From assembly GCA_017549365.1 (NCBI GenBank), contig JAFYUZ010000077.1:1-42799 (forward strand): a DNA stretch of 42,799 nucleotides, given 5' to 3'. Both the position numbers and the translations under genes were made by a program. Positions within the stretch are counted from its first letter, which is position 1; the number at the start of each line of letters is the position of its first letter. Shown here piece by piece: positions 7,438 through 16,287 of the stretch. The DNA is from Clostridia bacterium (GTDB taxonomy: Bacteria > Bacillota > Clostridia > Oscillospirales > CAG-382). The notes beneath the pieces are model-generated. The model saw only the letters and a list, made by a program, of their open reading frames with translations, did not search any database and was not told the origin of the DNA.

Positions 7438-9183
7438 ATGAATATTCCGAGAAGCGAATACCTCCGTCCGCAAATTGTAAGAAACGCCTGGATCAACCTT
7501 AACGGCGAATGGGATTTTGAGATCGACCACAGTGTGTCGGGACTTGACAAAGGATTTCAGCAGAGAAAGAGCCTGGATTCGAAGATAACCGTTCCCTTCT
7601 GTCCCGAAAGCGAACTTTCGGGCGTGGGATACAAGGATTTTATGGACTGCGTATGGTACAGAAAGGACATTGAAATTCCCGCAGAATGGAAAGGGGATGA
7701 CAAGCGCGTTATCCTTCATTTCGGAGCGGTCGATTACAAGGCGATAATTTTTGTTAACGGCAAAAGAGTGTGTGAGCACAAGGGTGGATATATTTCGTTC
7801 TCCTGCGACATCACCGACGCTCTTTGCGAAAGCGGCAACTACATCACAGTTTGCGCCATCGACCATCTGAGAAGCGGCAATCAGCCCTATGGCAAGCAGA
7901 GCGCTCTTTATCATTCCCACGGCTGCTCATACACAAGAACCACAGGTATCTGGCAGACGGTGTGGATGGAATGTGTCAACAAGGCGTTCGTAAAGAATGT
8001 AAAATATACCTCGGATATCGAAACGGGAACGATCCTTGCGCAGTTTTTTGTTACAAACGAAGCTTTTGGCGGAAAGATCAGATTTTCCACAAGCTTTGAC
8101 GGCAAGGCAACAGGTGTGGCAGAAACTGTTATAAATTCCGCAGAGCCTTTTGTTTCGGTTTCTCTTTCCGATCTTCACCTTTGGGATATCGGCAAGGGAA
8201 ATCTTTACGATGCAAAGATAGAGATAATCAAGGACGGCACGATCGTTGATTCTGTTGACAGCTATTTCGGAATGCGCTCGGTGGCGCTTACCGACGGCGC
8301 TTTTGTCCTTAACGGCAGAAAAGTTTTCGGCAGATGGGTGCTTGACCAGGGCTTTTATCCCGACGGCATCTACACTGCCCCCTCGGATGAGGCTTTGAAA
8401 AACGATATCATCTATTCAATGCAGCTTGGATTTAACGGTGCAAGACTTCACGAAAAGATCTTTGAACCCCGTTTCCTTTACTGGGCAGACAAGCTTGGCT
8501 ACACCGTTTGGGGCGAGCACGCAAACTGGGGCATGGACACAACCTACGAGGGAGCAATTGCAAACTTTTTGCCCGAATGGCTTGAAGCGCTTGAGCGCGA
8601 CTATTCTCACCCTGCCATCATCGGCTGGTGCCCCTTTAACGAAACGTGGAACTACGGTCCCCGTCAGATCCGTCAGTGCGACGACGTTCTGCGCATGGTA
8701 TATGAAGTTACAAAGGCGTACGACAAGACCCGTCCCTGCATCGATGTAAGCGGAAACTACCACGTTGTAACCGATATTTTCGACGTACATGACTACGAGC
8801 AGGATCCCGAGAAGTTCTTTGAATACTACAAAAACGCAAAGAACGGCGAGATCAAGGATCAGGTATGGCGCAGAGAGCCCGACCGTCAGAAGTGGAACGG
8901 CGAGCCTATATTTATGAGTGAATACGGCGGAATCAGAAAAGCCGAAGGCACCGAGGGTTGGGGCTACGGAAACGCTCCCAAGAATGACGAGGAATATCTT
9001 GACCGCTACAAGAAGCTGACAGACATTCTTCTTGACAACGATGCTTTCATCGGCTTCTGCTACACCCAGCTTTATGACGTGGAGCAGGAGGTCAACGGAC
9101 TGATGACCTACGACAGAAAGTTCAAGTTTGACCCCAAGATCTTCTACGATATCAACACGAGAAAAGCGGCAATTGAAGACTGA
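7438..9183 (+). CDS. Glycoside hydrolase family 2 (beta-galactosidase/glucuronidase type)
   Basis: A 581-residue cytosolic glycosidase with the three-domain GH2 layout: a sugar-binding jelly roll (residues 1-185; INLNGEWDFE, VWYRKDIEIP and the TTGIWQTVWME signature), an immunoglobulin-like domain (about 190-275) and a TIM barrel (about 280-570). The acid/base is E402 in FNETWNYG and the nucleophile E495 in MSEYGG. It has no signal peptide, so the substrate must be imported. It is shorter than LacZ and lacks the C-terminal LacZ domains, resembling the compact GH2 enzymes of gut bacteria whose substrate is often unassigned. AAAGGAG lies eight bases before the ATG. It is followed after 29 bases by a GH20-type gene and is probably co-transcribed with it. 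Confidence 0.92.
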   Translation: MNIPRSEYLRPQIVRNAWINLNGEWDFEIDHSVSGLDKGFQQRKSLDSKITVPFCPESELSGVGYKDFMDCVWYRKDIEIPAEWKGDDKRVILHFGAVDYKAIIFVNGKRVCEHKGGYISFSCDITDALCESGNYITVCAIDHLRSGNQPYGKQSALYHSHGCSYTRTTGIWQTVWMECVNKAFVKNVKYTSDIETGTILAQFFVTNEAFGGKIRFSTSFDGKATGVAETVINSAEPFVSVSLSDLHLWDIGKGNLYDAKIEIIKDGTIVDSVDSYFGMRSVALTDGAFVLNGRKVFGRWVLDQGFYPDGIYTAPSDEALKNDIIYSMQLGFNGARLHEKIFEPRFLYWADKLGYTVWGEHANWGMDTTYEGAIANFLPEWLEALERDYSHPAIIGWCPFNETWNYGPRQIRQCDDVLRMVYEVTKAYDKTRPCIDVSGNYHVVTDIFDVHDYEQDPEKFFEYYKNAKNGEIKDQVWRREPDRQKWNGEPIFMSEYGGIRKAEGTEGWGYGNAPKNDEEYLDRYKKLTDILLDNDAFIGFCYTQLYDVEQEVNGLMTYDRKFKFDPKIFYDINTRKAAIED

Positions 9184-9212
9184 AAACAGTTTTTTGCACG
9201 AGGTAAAAAACG

Positions 9213-11006
9213 ATGGTATTTGTAAGCGGTGAACAGGATAAATACAATTACATATTCCCGCGGCCCCAAAAAGACGAGTTTTGGGAAGACAAGTTTTATA
9301 TTTTGAAATGTCGTTACAAGGAATCGGATCTTGTTTCGTTTTACAAAGAAAACAAAAACGGAAACGAAGACATTTCCATTTCAAAAGAGCCTCTGTTTGA
9401 ACGCGAGGAGTATAGTTTGAAGATCGGCGAAGACGGAATCAAGGTTTCGGCTTCCTGCGACGAAGGTGTTTTTCGTGCACTTACATCGCTGCGTCAGCTC
9501 ACAAGAAAAGGAAAGGGCAGGGTCATGTATTGTGATGTACATGACAAGCCCGCTTTCAAGCAGCGCGGATACATGTGGGATATCAGTCGTATGCGTAAGC
9601 CGAAGCCTGAGTATATGTTGAAAATTGTCGAAATGTTGGCAGAGCTTAAATACAACGAGTTTCACATCTACATACAGGATTTTTCCTTCAAATTCGAGGC
9701 ATTTCCTCAGTTTACGGAGGATTATGACTGCCTTACAGCAAAAGATATAAGAGAAATCGATGCATATTGCAAAGAGCGCTTCATTGAATTTATCCCCAAC
9801 ATCAACGGAATGGGACACATGGAGTCATGGCTTGCCACCGAGAAATTCGCGCATCTTGCTGTGACGCCCGACACCATGAATTTTCTTGATCCGCAGGCTT
9901 TTGAGCTTATGGACAAGATATACGGCAGCTTGCTTCCGAATTTTTCGTCAAAGCGCGTGCACATCGGTCTTGATGAAGCGCTGGGGCTTGGAAAAGGACA
10001 GACCGAGGAGGAATGCCGCAAAAAAGGCAAAGAAGTTGTTTTTATGGAATGGCTTAACAAACTTTCTGATCTTTGCCGCGACAAATACGGAAAGACCGTT
10101 ATGTTCTGGGACGACATGATAATACATCATCCAAAGTGCCTTTCCATGATGCCCAAAGATGCGGTTCCCGTTGAGTGGGGGTATGAAACCATTTCTACCC
10201 AGCTGATCGTGGAAAACTGTGCGGCGCTTGAAAAATGCGTGGATAAATTCTACGTTGCACCGTCCGATTGTACCTGTTTCGGACTTACGGGCAGATGGGA
10301 CGTCACCGAAAACAACATCCGTACCATGGCCGAAGTGGGCGAAAAGCACGGTGCTTTCGGCTATCTTCTCACTCACTGGGGTGATCCCGATCATCCTCAC
10401 AATATGGTTTGGGGATATCTGCAGGCAGTACTTGCAGGCCAGTATTGCTGGAATCCCGGTTATAAGCAGCATGGCGGATGGAGAAAGAACTACTTCGTCT
10501 ACAATTCGGAAGACTTCCTTGACGAATTTATGTTTGGCGGCGAGAAAGTGTCGAGATGGTTGAGATATTTGTCCAACTATTTCCTGCTTGAGCCCGAAAG
10601 ACTTGCGGTCAGTACCATGTGCGCCAACTGTATGTATATGCCTATAACCGAGAAGGTAAAGACCGACTTTTTTGATGTGGCAACATATGGCGGACGCTGG
10701 CATTTTGATATGCTGATCCGCTACATGAACGAGGGGGTCGAAAAAGTTTCCTGTCTTGACTTTGATGAGATACACAAGCGCGAAATCATCGTCAATTGCA
10801 AGATGGTTGTGGCAGGCGCTATGATGTATATTATAAAATCCGATCCGAAAAGCGCAAAAGAGATTGCAAAAGAGCTTGTTCCGCTTCTTCAATGGATAAC
10901 GAGCGAGCACACTTTCCTTTGGCTGAACAGAAGCTATGAAAAGGGAATTGAAGCTTTTCTTGGGGTACTTTCCGACAGGCTTGAAGAAGCAAAGAGCTTT
11001 TTATGA
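9213..11006 (+). CDS. GH20-type beta-N-acetylhexosaminidase
   Basis: A 597-residue cytosolic protein of the GH20 superfamily. A GH20b-like alpha/beta domain occupies about residues 1-105, ending in VFRALTSLRQL. The barrel starts at KQRGYMWDISRMRKP, contains the INGMGHMESW stretch, and has the catalytic Asp-Glu pair of HIGLDEA (D254, E255). An all-helical extension of roughly 150 residues follows the barrel. GH20 enzymes use substrate-assisted catalysis on N-acetyl sugars, but this branch is divergent, so N-acetylglucosamine or N-acetylgalactosamine specificity is not certain. The ATG has GAGG nine bases upstream. It follows the GH2 gene and is closed by a strong terminator. A second, distinct GH20-type gene is at 25973. 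Confidence 0.85.
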   Translation: MVFVSGEQDKYNYIFPRPQKDEFWEDKFYILKCRYKESDLVSFYKENKNGNEDISISKEPLFEREEYSLKIGEDGIKVSASCDEGVFRALTSLRQLTRKGKGRVMYCDVHDKPAFKQRGYMWDISRMRKPKPEYMLKIVEMLAELKYNEFHIYIQDFSFKFEAFPQFTEDYDCLTAKDIREIDAYCKERFIEFIPNINGMGHMESWLATEKFAHLAVTPDTMNFLDPQAFELMDKIYGSLLPNFSSKRVHIGLDEALGLGKGQTEEECRKKGKEVVFMEWLNKLSDLCRDKYGKTVMFWDDMIIHHPKCLSMMPKDAVPVEWGYETISTQLIVENCAALEKCVDKFYVAPSDCTCFGLTGRWDVTENNIRTMAEVGEKHGAFGYLLTHWGDPDHPHNMVWGYLQAVLAGQYCWNPGYKQHGGWRKNYFVYNSEDFLDEFMFGGEKVSRWLRYLSNYFLLEPERLAVSTMCANCMYMPITEKVKTDFFDVATYGGRWHFDMLIRYMNEGVEKVSCLDFDEIHKREIIVNCKMVVAGAMMYIIKSDPKSAKEIAKELVPLLQWITSEHTFLWLNRSYEKGIEAFLGVLSDRLEEAKSFL

Positions 11007-11012
11007 AAAAAC

Positions 11013-11048
11013 AAAACCGCAGTTTTTGAAAACAAAACTGCGGTTTTT
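11013..11048. terminator. Bidirectional terminator between GH20 and uppP
   Basis: A 14-bp stem AAAACCGCAGTTTT (11013-11026) pairs with AAAACTGCGGTTTT (11034-11047). Its A and T flanks let it serve both convergent genes. Confidence 0.88.
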
Positions 11049-11053
11049 ATTGT

Positions 11054-11899
11054 TTAACCCATAAATGCGAAATATGCGATCACGATCGCACCCAGCACGA
11101 TCCTGTACCAGCCAAAGACCTTGAAATCGTGCTTTCTGATATAGCTCATAAGGAATTTGATGACAAACAGCGACACGGCAAACGCCACAAGCATTCCGAA
11201 GCCGAGAAGCGCAAAATCAGCAAATCCGAAGCCGAACTCGAGGATGTATTTCAAAAGCTTCAGAGCCGAAAGCCCGAACATTACGGGGACGGCAAGGAAA
11301 AAGGTGAACTGTGCCGCCGCCTTTCGCGAGATGCCAAGCAGAAGGCCGCCGATTATCGTCGAGCCCGAGCGGGATGTGCCGGGGATTATGGAAAGCACCT
11401 GGAAAAGTCCGATGAGCAGTGCTTTTGTGTAGCTTATATCTTCGATCGAATCAACCTTCGGGGTTCTTTTTTTGTTGAGATTTTCGATAAGTATAAAGGC
11501 GATACCGTAGACGATGAGAGCCGCGGCAATGATGTAGGGGGACGAAAGGTTTGCTTCGATGAAATCGTTGAAAGCAAAGGCGGCAACCGCGCCGGGAATG
11601 CAGGCAACGATTATTTTGCCCCACATCGAAAGGGTGGGCATTTTAAGGGTGGGTTTTTTGTCGTTTGAAAGCCCGAAGGGCCAAAGGTCCTTGAAAAACA
11701 CCAAAACCACCGCAAGTATCGCACCCAGCTGGATGACGTCGATGAACATATCCTTGAAGGCGGGATTGTTGGGGTGGGAAAGCTGCAAAAACTCGTCCAC
11801 AAGAATAAGGTGCCCGGTGCTGCTGATGGGCAACCATTCGGTGATTCCCTCGACTATGCCGAGAAAGAAAACCTTAAGCATCTGAATAAAATCTACCAT
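11054..11899 (-). CDS. uppP: Undecaprenyl-diphosphatase
   Basis: A 281-residue integral membrane enzyme that dephosphorylates undecaprenyl pyrophosphate to regenerate the lipid carrier for peptidoglycan and wall polysaccharides. Both family signatures are intact: EGITEWLPISSTGHLIL (residues 17-33) and PGTSRSGST (about 177-185), which carry the catalytic Glu, Ser, His and Arg residues. About eight membrane helices are apparent. Overexpression confers bacitracin tolerance in other bacteria, hence the old name bacA. AAAGGAAA lies upstream of the ATG. It is 23 bases downstream of the YmdB-type gene, with no promoter between, so the two form an operon. Confidence 0.96.
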   Translation of the reverse strand: MVDFIQMLKVFFLGIVEGITEWLPISSTGHLILVDEFLQLSHPNNPAFKDMFIDVIQLGAILAVVLVFFKDLWPFGLSNDKKPTLKMPTLSMWGKIIVACIPGAVAAFAFNDFIEANLSSPYIIAAALIVYGIAFILIENLNKKRTPKVDSIEDISYTKALLIGLFQVLSIIPGTSRSGSTIIGGLLLGISRKAAAQFTFFLAVPVMFGLSALKLLKYILEFGFGFADFALLGFGMLVAFAVSLFVIKFLMSYIRKHDFKVFGWYRIVLGAIVIAYFAFMG

Positions 11900-11922
11900 T
11901 TCAAAAATTTCCTTTCAATAGA

Positions 11923-12711
11923 TCAGAATAGTTGGATAGCGCGGACGCTTTCGGTCCGTTTTGTCGCAAGGTCAATTTCAAAAACCGCCGCGTTGAAAAA
12001 CGCCTTTCCGTCTGCCTCGTCAAAGCGCACGGGCATTTTTTCGACGAATTTTTTTATCACGATTTCTTTTTTCACTCCAAGCACCGAATCGTAAGGCCCT
12101 GTCATGCCGAGATCTGTGATATATCCCGTGCCGTTTTGCAAAATTCTTGCATCTGCCGTCTGCACGTGGGTGTGGGTGCCGAAAACGATGTTTATGCGGC
12201 CGTCAAACCGATGGGCAAAGGCGATTTTCTCGCTGGTTGCCTCGGCGTGGATGTCGCATATTGCAATATCGTAGTTTTCCTTTTCTCTCAAAAGGATGCG
12301 TTCTGCCGCATCAAAGGGGGATTCGAGACTCTCCATATAAACGGTGCCCAAAAGATTCATGACAAGCACCCTTACACCGCCGATATCAAAAACTCCGTGA
12401 CCAAAGCCGGGGACACTTTTCGGATAGTTTGCGGGGCGGAGAATTTTTTCGTTGTCGTCAAGGTAAGAATATACCTCGTTTCTTCTGAAAACGTGGTTGC
12501 CGGTGGTGATGATATCTGCGCCCGACATAAAAAGAGTTTCTGCCGAGGCTTTTGTTATTCCGTTGCCGGGGGCGGAGTTTTCGCCGTTTACAATGACGAG
12601 ATCTGCGTTTTCGCTTTTGCGTATCTTCCAAAGCTCGCTTTTTATATATTCAAGTCCGCTTTTTCCCACAACGTCTCCCACCGCGAGAACGCGAAACTGC
12701 TGTTTTCCCAT
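11923..12711 (-). CDS. ymdB: YmdB-type (TIGR00282) metallophosphodiesterase
   Basis: A 262-residue calcineurin-like phosphoesterase of the TIGR00282 group. The di-metal ligands are visible in GDVVGKSGLEY (residues 11-21), VNGENSAPGNGIT, GNHVF and the C-terminal GTHTHVQTAD. In Bacillus subtilis, YmdB has 2',3'-cyclic nucleotide phosphodiesterase activity and influences the choice between biofilm and motility; in Deinococcus the homologue is a cAMP phosphodiesterase. The ATG at 12709-12711 follows a GGCGGA ribosome site; an upstream in-frame ATG at 12762 would lie inside the promoter. It is expressed from a near-perfect promoter with a palindrome in its spacer, divergent from argH, and continues into uppP. 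Confidence 0.92.
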   Translation of the reverse strand: MGKQQFRVLAVGDVVGKSGLEYIKSELWKIRKSENADLVIVNGENSAPGNGITKASAETLFMSGADIITTGNHVFRRNEVYSYLDDNEKILRPANYPKSVPGFGHGVFDIGGVRVLVMNLLGTVYMESLESPFDAAERILLREKENYDIAICDIHAEATSEKIAFAHRFDGRINIVFGTHTHVQTADARILQNGTGYITDLGMTGPYDSVLGVKKEIVIKKFVEKMPVRFDEADGKAFFNAAVFEIDLATKRTESVRAIQLF

Positions 12712-12747
12712 AAAAAAGAATCCGCCTTTCGTGCCGATAATGTATTT

Positions 12748-12776
12748 ATTATAACATCCCAACGGGATTTTTTCAA
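12748..12776 (-). promoter_or_regulatory. Strong promoter of ymdB-uppP with an internal palindrome
   Basis: On the minus strand TTGAAA (12776-12771), 17 bases, TATAAT (12753-12748). The spacer contains an inverted repeat, ATCCC-N3-GGGAT (12756-12768), which could be a repressor site. Confidence 0.75.
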
Positions 12777-12795
12777 TAGTTTGGGAAAAAAGGTT

Positions 12796-12824
12796 GTTGC
12801 ATATTCGCGCATCTTGTGATATAC
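12796..12824 (+). promoter_or_regulatory. Sigma-A promoter of argH
   Basis: TTGCAT (12796-12801), 17 bases, TATACT (12819-12824). It is 46 bases before the argH start. I see no clear ArgR-type box. Confidence 0.7.
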
Positions 12825-12869
12825 TTTATACGTTGATTTATTTTTAATTGGAAAAGGAAGCATACATCT

Positions 12870-14243
12870 ATGGAAAAAATGTGGGCAGGCCGCTTTCCTA
12901 AAGCGCTTGACAAAAAGGCAGACGATTTCAACTCGTCCATTGCCACCGACTGCAGAATGTACCGCCAGGACATAACGGGTTCGATGGCTCACGCCGCCAT
13001 GCTCGGAAAACAGGGCATAATCACAAAGGAAGAAAGCGAAAAAATAATCGAAGGTCTCTCGCAGATCCTTGCCGATATCGACGAGGGAGTGCTTGAAATC
13101 GACATGGAGGCCGAGGATATCCATATGTTCGTCGAATCGGTGCTGACAAAGCGCCTTGGCGATCTTGGCAAAAAGCTTCACACCGCACGCTCGCGCAACG
13201 ACCAGGTGGCTCTTGACATCCGCCTTTATCTCCGCGACGAGGCGCAGGAAATAATTGCGCTTATCAAAAGCCTTATTTCGGCAATTCTTTGCCAGGCAAA
13301 AGAGCACAAAACCACCATCATGCCGGGTTACACTCATCTTCAGCGTGCCCAGCCCATAACCTTTGCCCATCAGCTTCTTGCCTACGGCATGATGCTTTCA
13401 CGCGATATCACAAGAATTTCCGACGCGGTGCGCCGTATGAACGTTTCGCCCATAGGCTCCTGCGCTCTTGCAGGCACCACCTATGACACCGACAGATATT
13501 TTGAGGCGCAGAAGCTCGGCTTTGACGACATCACTCTCAACAGTATAGACGGCGTTTCCGACCGAGATTTTTGTCTTGAACTGATGAGCGCCTTTGCCAT
13601 CGTTATGATGCATCTTTCGCGCTTTTCCGAGGAGATAATCCTTTGGTCGTCTTGGGAGTTCAAATTCATCGAGCTTGACGATTCGTTCACCACAGGCTCG
13701 AGCATTATGCCCCAAAAGAAAAACCCCGACATGGCAGAACTTGTGCGCGGAAAAACAGGCCGCGTTTACGGCGATCTTATGACGCTTCTCACCACCCTCA
13801 AGGGTATTCCGCTTGCCTATAACAAGGATATGCAGGAGGACAAGGAGGCTATGTTTGACAGTGTTGACACAGTCAAGCTTTGTCTTGATATCTTTGCCCC
13901 CATGGTACAGACCATGCGCGCTATCCCCGAAAATATGTACAACGCCGCAGGCCGCGGTTTTATCAACGCCACAGACCTTGCAGATTACCTCGTGAAGAAG
14001 GGAATGCCCTTCCGCACGGCGTACAAGGTGGTGGGCGAGCTTGTTGCCGAATGTATCGAAAAGAACACGGTACTTGACAAGCTTCCCCTTGACGCATACA
14101 AATGCCACTCTGAACTTTTCGACGAGGACCTTTACACCGAAATATCGCTTGAGACCTGCGTTGAAAAGAGAATTTCGGCAGGCGGCACAGGACTTGCCTC
14201 TGTTGAAAAGCAGATCGAATACCTTGCGAAAATTGTCGGATAA
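12870..14243 (+). CDS. argH: Argininosuccinate lyase
   Basis: A 457-residue cytosolic enzyme for the last step of arginine synthesis, splitting argininosuccinate into arginine and fumarate. It has the full fumarase/aspartase-superfamily layout: an MWAGRF N-terminus, HTARSRNDQVALD (about residues 108-120), MPGYTHLQRAQP (about 151-162) and the mobile signature loop GSSIMPQKKNPD (about 276-287) with its catalytic serine. Length and ends match the family. AAGGAAG lies ten bases before the ATG. It stands alone, without argG next to it, between a divergent promoter and its own terminator. Confidence 0.97.
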   Translation: MEKMWAGRFPKALDKKADDFNSSIATDCRMYRQDITGSMAHAAMLGKQGIITKEESEKIIEGLSQILADIDEGVLEIDMEAEDIHMFVESVLTKRLGDLGKKLHTARSRNDQVALDIRLYLRDEAQEIIALIKSLISAILCQAKEHKTTIMPGYTHLQRAQPITFAHQLLAYGMMLSRDITRISDAVRRMNVSPIGSCALAGTTYDTDRYFEAQKLGFDDITLNSIDGVSDRDFCLELMSAFAIVMMHLSRFSEEIILWSSWEFKFIELDDSFTTGSSIMPQKKNPDMAELVRGKTGRVYGDLMTLLTTLKGIPLAYNKDMQEDKEAMFDSVDTVKLCLDIFAPMVQTMRAIPENMYNAAGRGFINATDLADYLVKKGMPFRTAYKVVGELVAECIEKNTVLDKLPLDAYKCHSELFDEDLYTEISLETCVEKRISAGGTGLASVEKQIEYLAKIVG

Positions 14244-14254
14244 ACAGAAAAAAG

Positions 14255-14279
14255 CGACGGCGCACGCCGTCGTTTTTTT
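14255..14279 (+). terminator. Intrinsic terminator of argH
   Basis: The stem CGACGGC (14255-14261) pairs with GCCGTCG (14266-14272) around a 4-base loop, then T7. Confidence 0.9.
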
Positions 14280-14349
14280 GATTGCAAGTTCAAAAAATAT
14301 CCAATAAAAAAACAGATGATTTTCACTTTTATCACATTCTTACAACACA

Positions 14350-14377
14350 TTGACATGTAATAATATAACAGTAAAAT
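14350..14377 (+). promoter_or_regulatory. Candidate promoter of the MacAB-like operon
   Basis: TTGACA (14350-14355), 16 bases, TAAAAT (14372-14377), about 52 bases before the adaptor gene. The region from 14280 to 14349 is AT-rich and holds nothing else I can recognise. Confidence 0.5.
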
Positions 14378-14429
14378 GACAAGTGTTTTTGCAAAACGCG
14401 CACAAAATCTTTCATACACGGAGGAAAAT

Positions 14430-16274
14430 ATGAGCGAAAACCAAAAGAATATTTCGGACAACACCGCAAAATCCGAGGAAAAGGCGGCAAAAAAAGAAAA
14501 AAAGCCTTCGCCGAGAAAAAAGAAAAAGGTTTCGGCAGGCAAGATCATAATAATCGCCATTGCCGCCATAGCCCTTTTGCTCGTGCTTTTTCCGGGGCTT
14601 CGCAGTTGTGCCGTCAATACGGCGCGCAAGATTCCGGGGGTAAACAAGCTTGTGCCGAGCGAAAAAGTCGGCGGCGCGGGCACGGGTACATACAACTATT
14701 ACACCGTAACCTCCCGCGATATCACCACAACCCTTACGGGCACGGGCACCCTGCAGGCGTATGATTCTTACAACATCACCGCCACCGTCACGGGCGATAT
14801 TCTTTCTGCCGATTTTGAAGAAATGGACGAGGTCAACGAGGACGACGTGCTTTTTGTCATTGATTCCGCCGATATAAGGGAGGATATCGAGGACAAGAAA
14901 AAGGACGTGGCAGACGCTCTTGAAGATATAAACGACCTTTACGAAGACTACGAGGATCTGAAGATATATTCCGACTATTCGGGCAAGGTCCGCGAGCTTT
15001 ACGTTGAGGCGGGCGACAGAGTGGCAGACGGCACCGCCATCGCGTATATTGTCGACAGCGACACCATGCTTCTTGATATCCCGTTTTTTGCGGCAAACAC
15101 CGATCATATCGAAAAGGGTGCTGTGGCAACAGTCACCTTCTCGTCCACGGGCGAGCAACTTTTTGGAACGGTGACCGAAATATCAAACCTCACAAGCGTA
15201 AACGCATATAATTCCACCATAAGAAATATTACGATTGCGGTTTCAAACCCCGGCGGCATCACCTTTGGCATGAAAGCCTATGCAAGCGTTGTCGGAAACG
15301 ACGGGATTACATACGATTGCTCGGGCGAGGGAAGCTTTAAGTACAACGAGGAAGAGACCGTAAGGGCAGAAAGCTCGGGCGAGCTTTCTGCTGTGTACAT
15401 CGATGACGGCGACTATGTGAAAAAGGGCGATCTTGTGGCGCAGATTTCTTCCGAAAATCTCGACGATCAGCTCGAAAATCTGAACAAAGCGTATGACAAC
15501 CAGAAAAAAGCCCTCGAGGATCTTGAAGAAAGGCTTGAGGATTACACCATAACCGCCCCCATTTCGGGCACGGTGGTACAGAAAAACTACAAGGAGCTCG
15601 ACACCATCGGTTCAAGCTCGATGTCCTCCACCACCAACCTTGCCATAATTTACGATATGTCAAAGCTCACCTTCGATATGAACATCGACGAGCTCGACCT
15701 TTCGCTTATCAAGGTGGGACAAAAGGTAAATATCACCTCCGATTCGCTGGACAACATGGTTTTTGAAGGCGTTATCACCAAAAAGAGCATTGTCGGAAGC
15801 TCAACCGGTGGAACGACCGTTTATCCCGTCACCGTCGAGGTGCAGGGTAACGATCACCTGCTCCCCGGCATGAACGTTGATGCCGAAATCATCCTTTCAA
15901 GCACGGGCGAAGTGCCCGCCATCCCCGTTGCCGCAGTGGGCAGGGGTAACATTGTGGAAATAACCAAAGCGCAGGTCGAAAGAACGATGGGCACCTTTGA
16001 CACAAAGCCCGAAACCGAAACCGTAAAGGTAGAGATCGGTGCCACCGACGGCGATTATATCGAGATAAAATCGGGCCTTTCGGTAGGCGACGTTGTGGTT
16101 TACGAAGTAAAGAACATTCAGGTGCAGGATTTTAATATGCTCAACATGATGAGCGGTATGGGCGGCAACATGGGCGGTATGCCCCAGGGTGGTATGCCAC
16201 AGGGCGGAAACTTTAACAGAGGCAACATGGGCGGCAACCGCAGCACAAGCGCGGGCGGCTTTGGCGGCCGATGA
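14430..16274 (+). CDS. MacA-like periplasmic-adaptor-family (HlyD) subunit of an ABC exporter
   Basis: A 614-residue membrane-anchored adaptor. A Lys-rich cytosolic N-terminus precedes one membrane helix (about residues 33-55), then two biotinyl-lipoyl-like halves (GDILSADFEEMDEVNEDDVL and SGELSAVYIDDGDYVKKGDL) with short coiled coils between (DIREDIEDKKKDVADALED; LNKAYDNQKKALEDLEERLE), then beta-barrel domains. Gram-positive members link MacB-type exporters to the wall side. The tail of about 45 residues is rich in Gly, Met, Asn and Gln (NMGGMPQGG repeats). The ATG at 14430 follows GGAGGA. It is first in a three-gene operon: the ATPase starts 13 bases after its stop. The exported substrate is unknown; peptides or lipids are typical for the family. 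Confidence 0.9.
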   Translation: MSENQKNISDNTAKSEEKAAKKEKKPSPRKKKKVSAGKIIIIAIAAIALLLVLFPGLRSCAVNTARKIPGVNKLVPSEKVGGAGTGTYNYYTVTSRDITTTLTGTGTLQAYDSYNITATVTGDILSADFEEMDEVNEDDVLFVIDSADIREDIEDKKKDVADALEDINDLYEDYEDLKIYSDYSGKVRELYVEAGDRVADGTAIAYIVDSDTMLLDIPFFAANTDHIEKGAVATVTFSSTGEQLFGTVTEISNLTSVNAYNSTIRNITIAVSNPGGITFGMKAYASVVGNDGITYDCSGEGSFKYNEEETVRAESSGELSAVYIDDGDYVKKGDLVAQISSENLDDQLENLNKAYDNQKKALEDLEERLEDYTITAPISGTVVQKNYKELDTIGSSSMSSTTNLAIIYDMSKLTFDMNIDELDLSLIKVGQKVNITSDSLDNMVFEGVITKKSIVGSSTGGTTVYPVTVEVQGNDHLLPGMNVDAEIILSSTGEVPAIPVAAVGRGNIVEITKAQVERTMGTFDTKPETETVKVEIGATDGDYIEIKSGLSVGDVVVYEVKNIQVQDFNMLNMMSGMGGNMGGMPQGGMPQGGNFNRGNMGGNRSTSAGGFGGR

Positions 16275-16287
16275 GAAAGGTGCTTTG

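Noticed and set aside
14280..14429. Riboswitch or small RNA in the leader of the MacAB-like operon
   Set aside because: The stretch is AT-rich with no stable paired helices or known riboswitch motif; only a candidate promoter can be supported.
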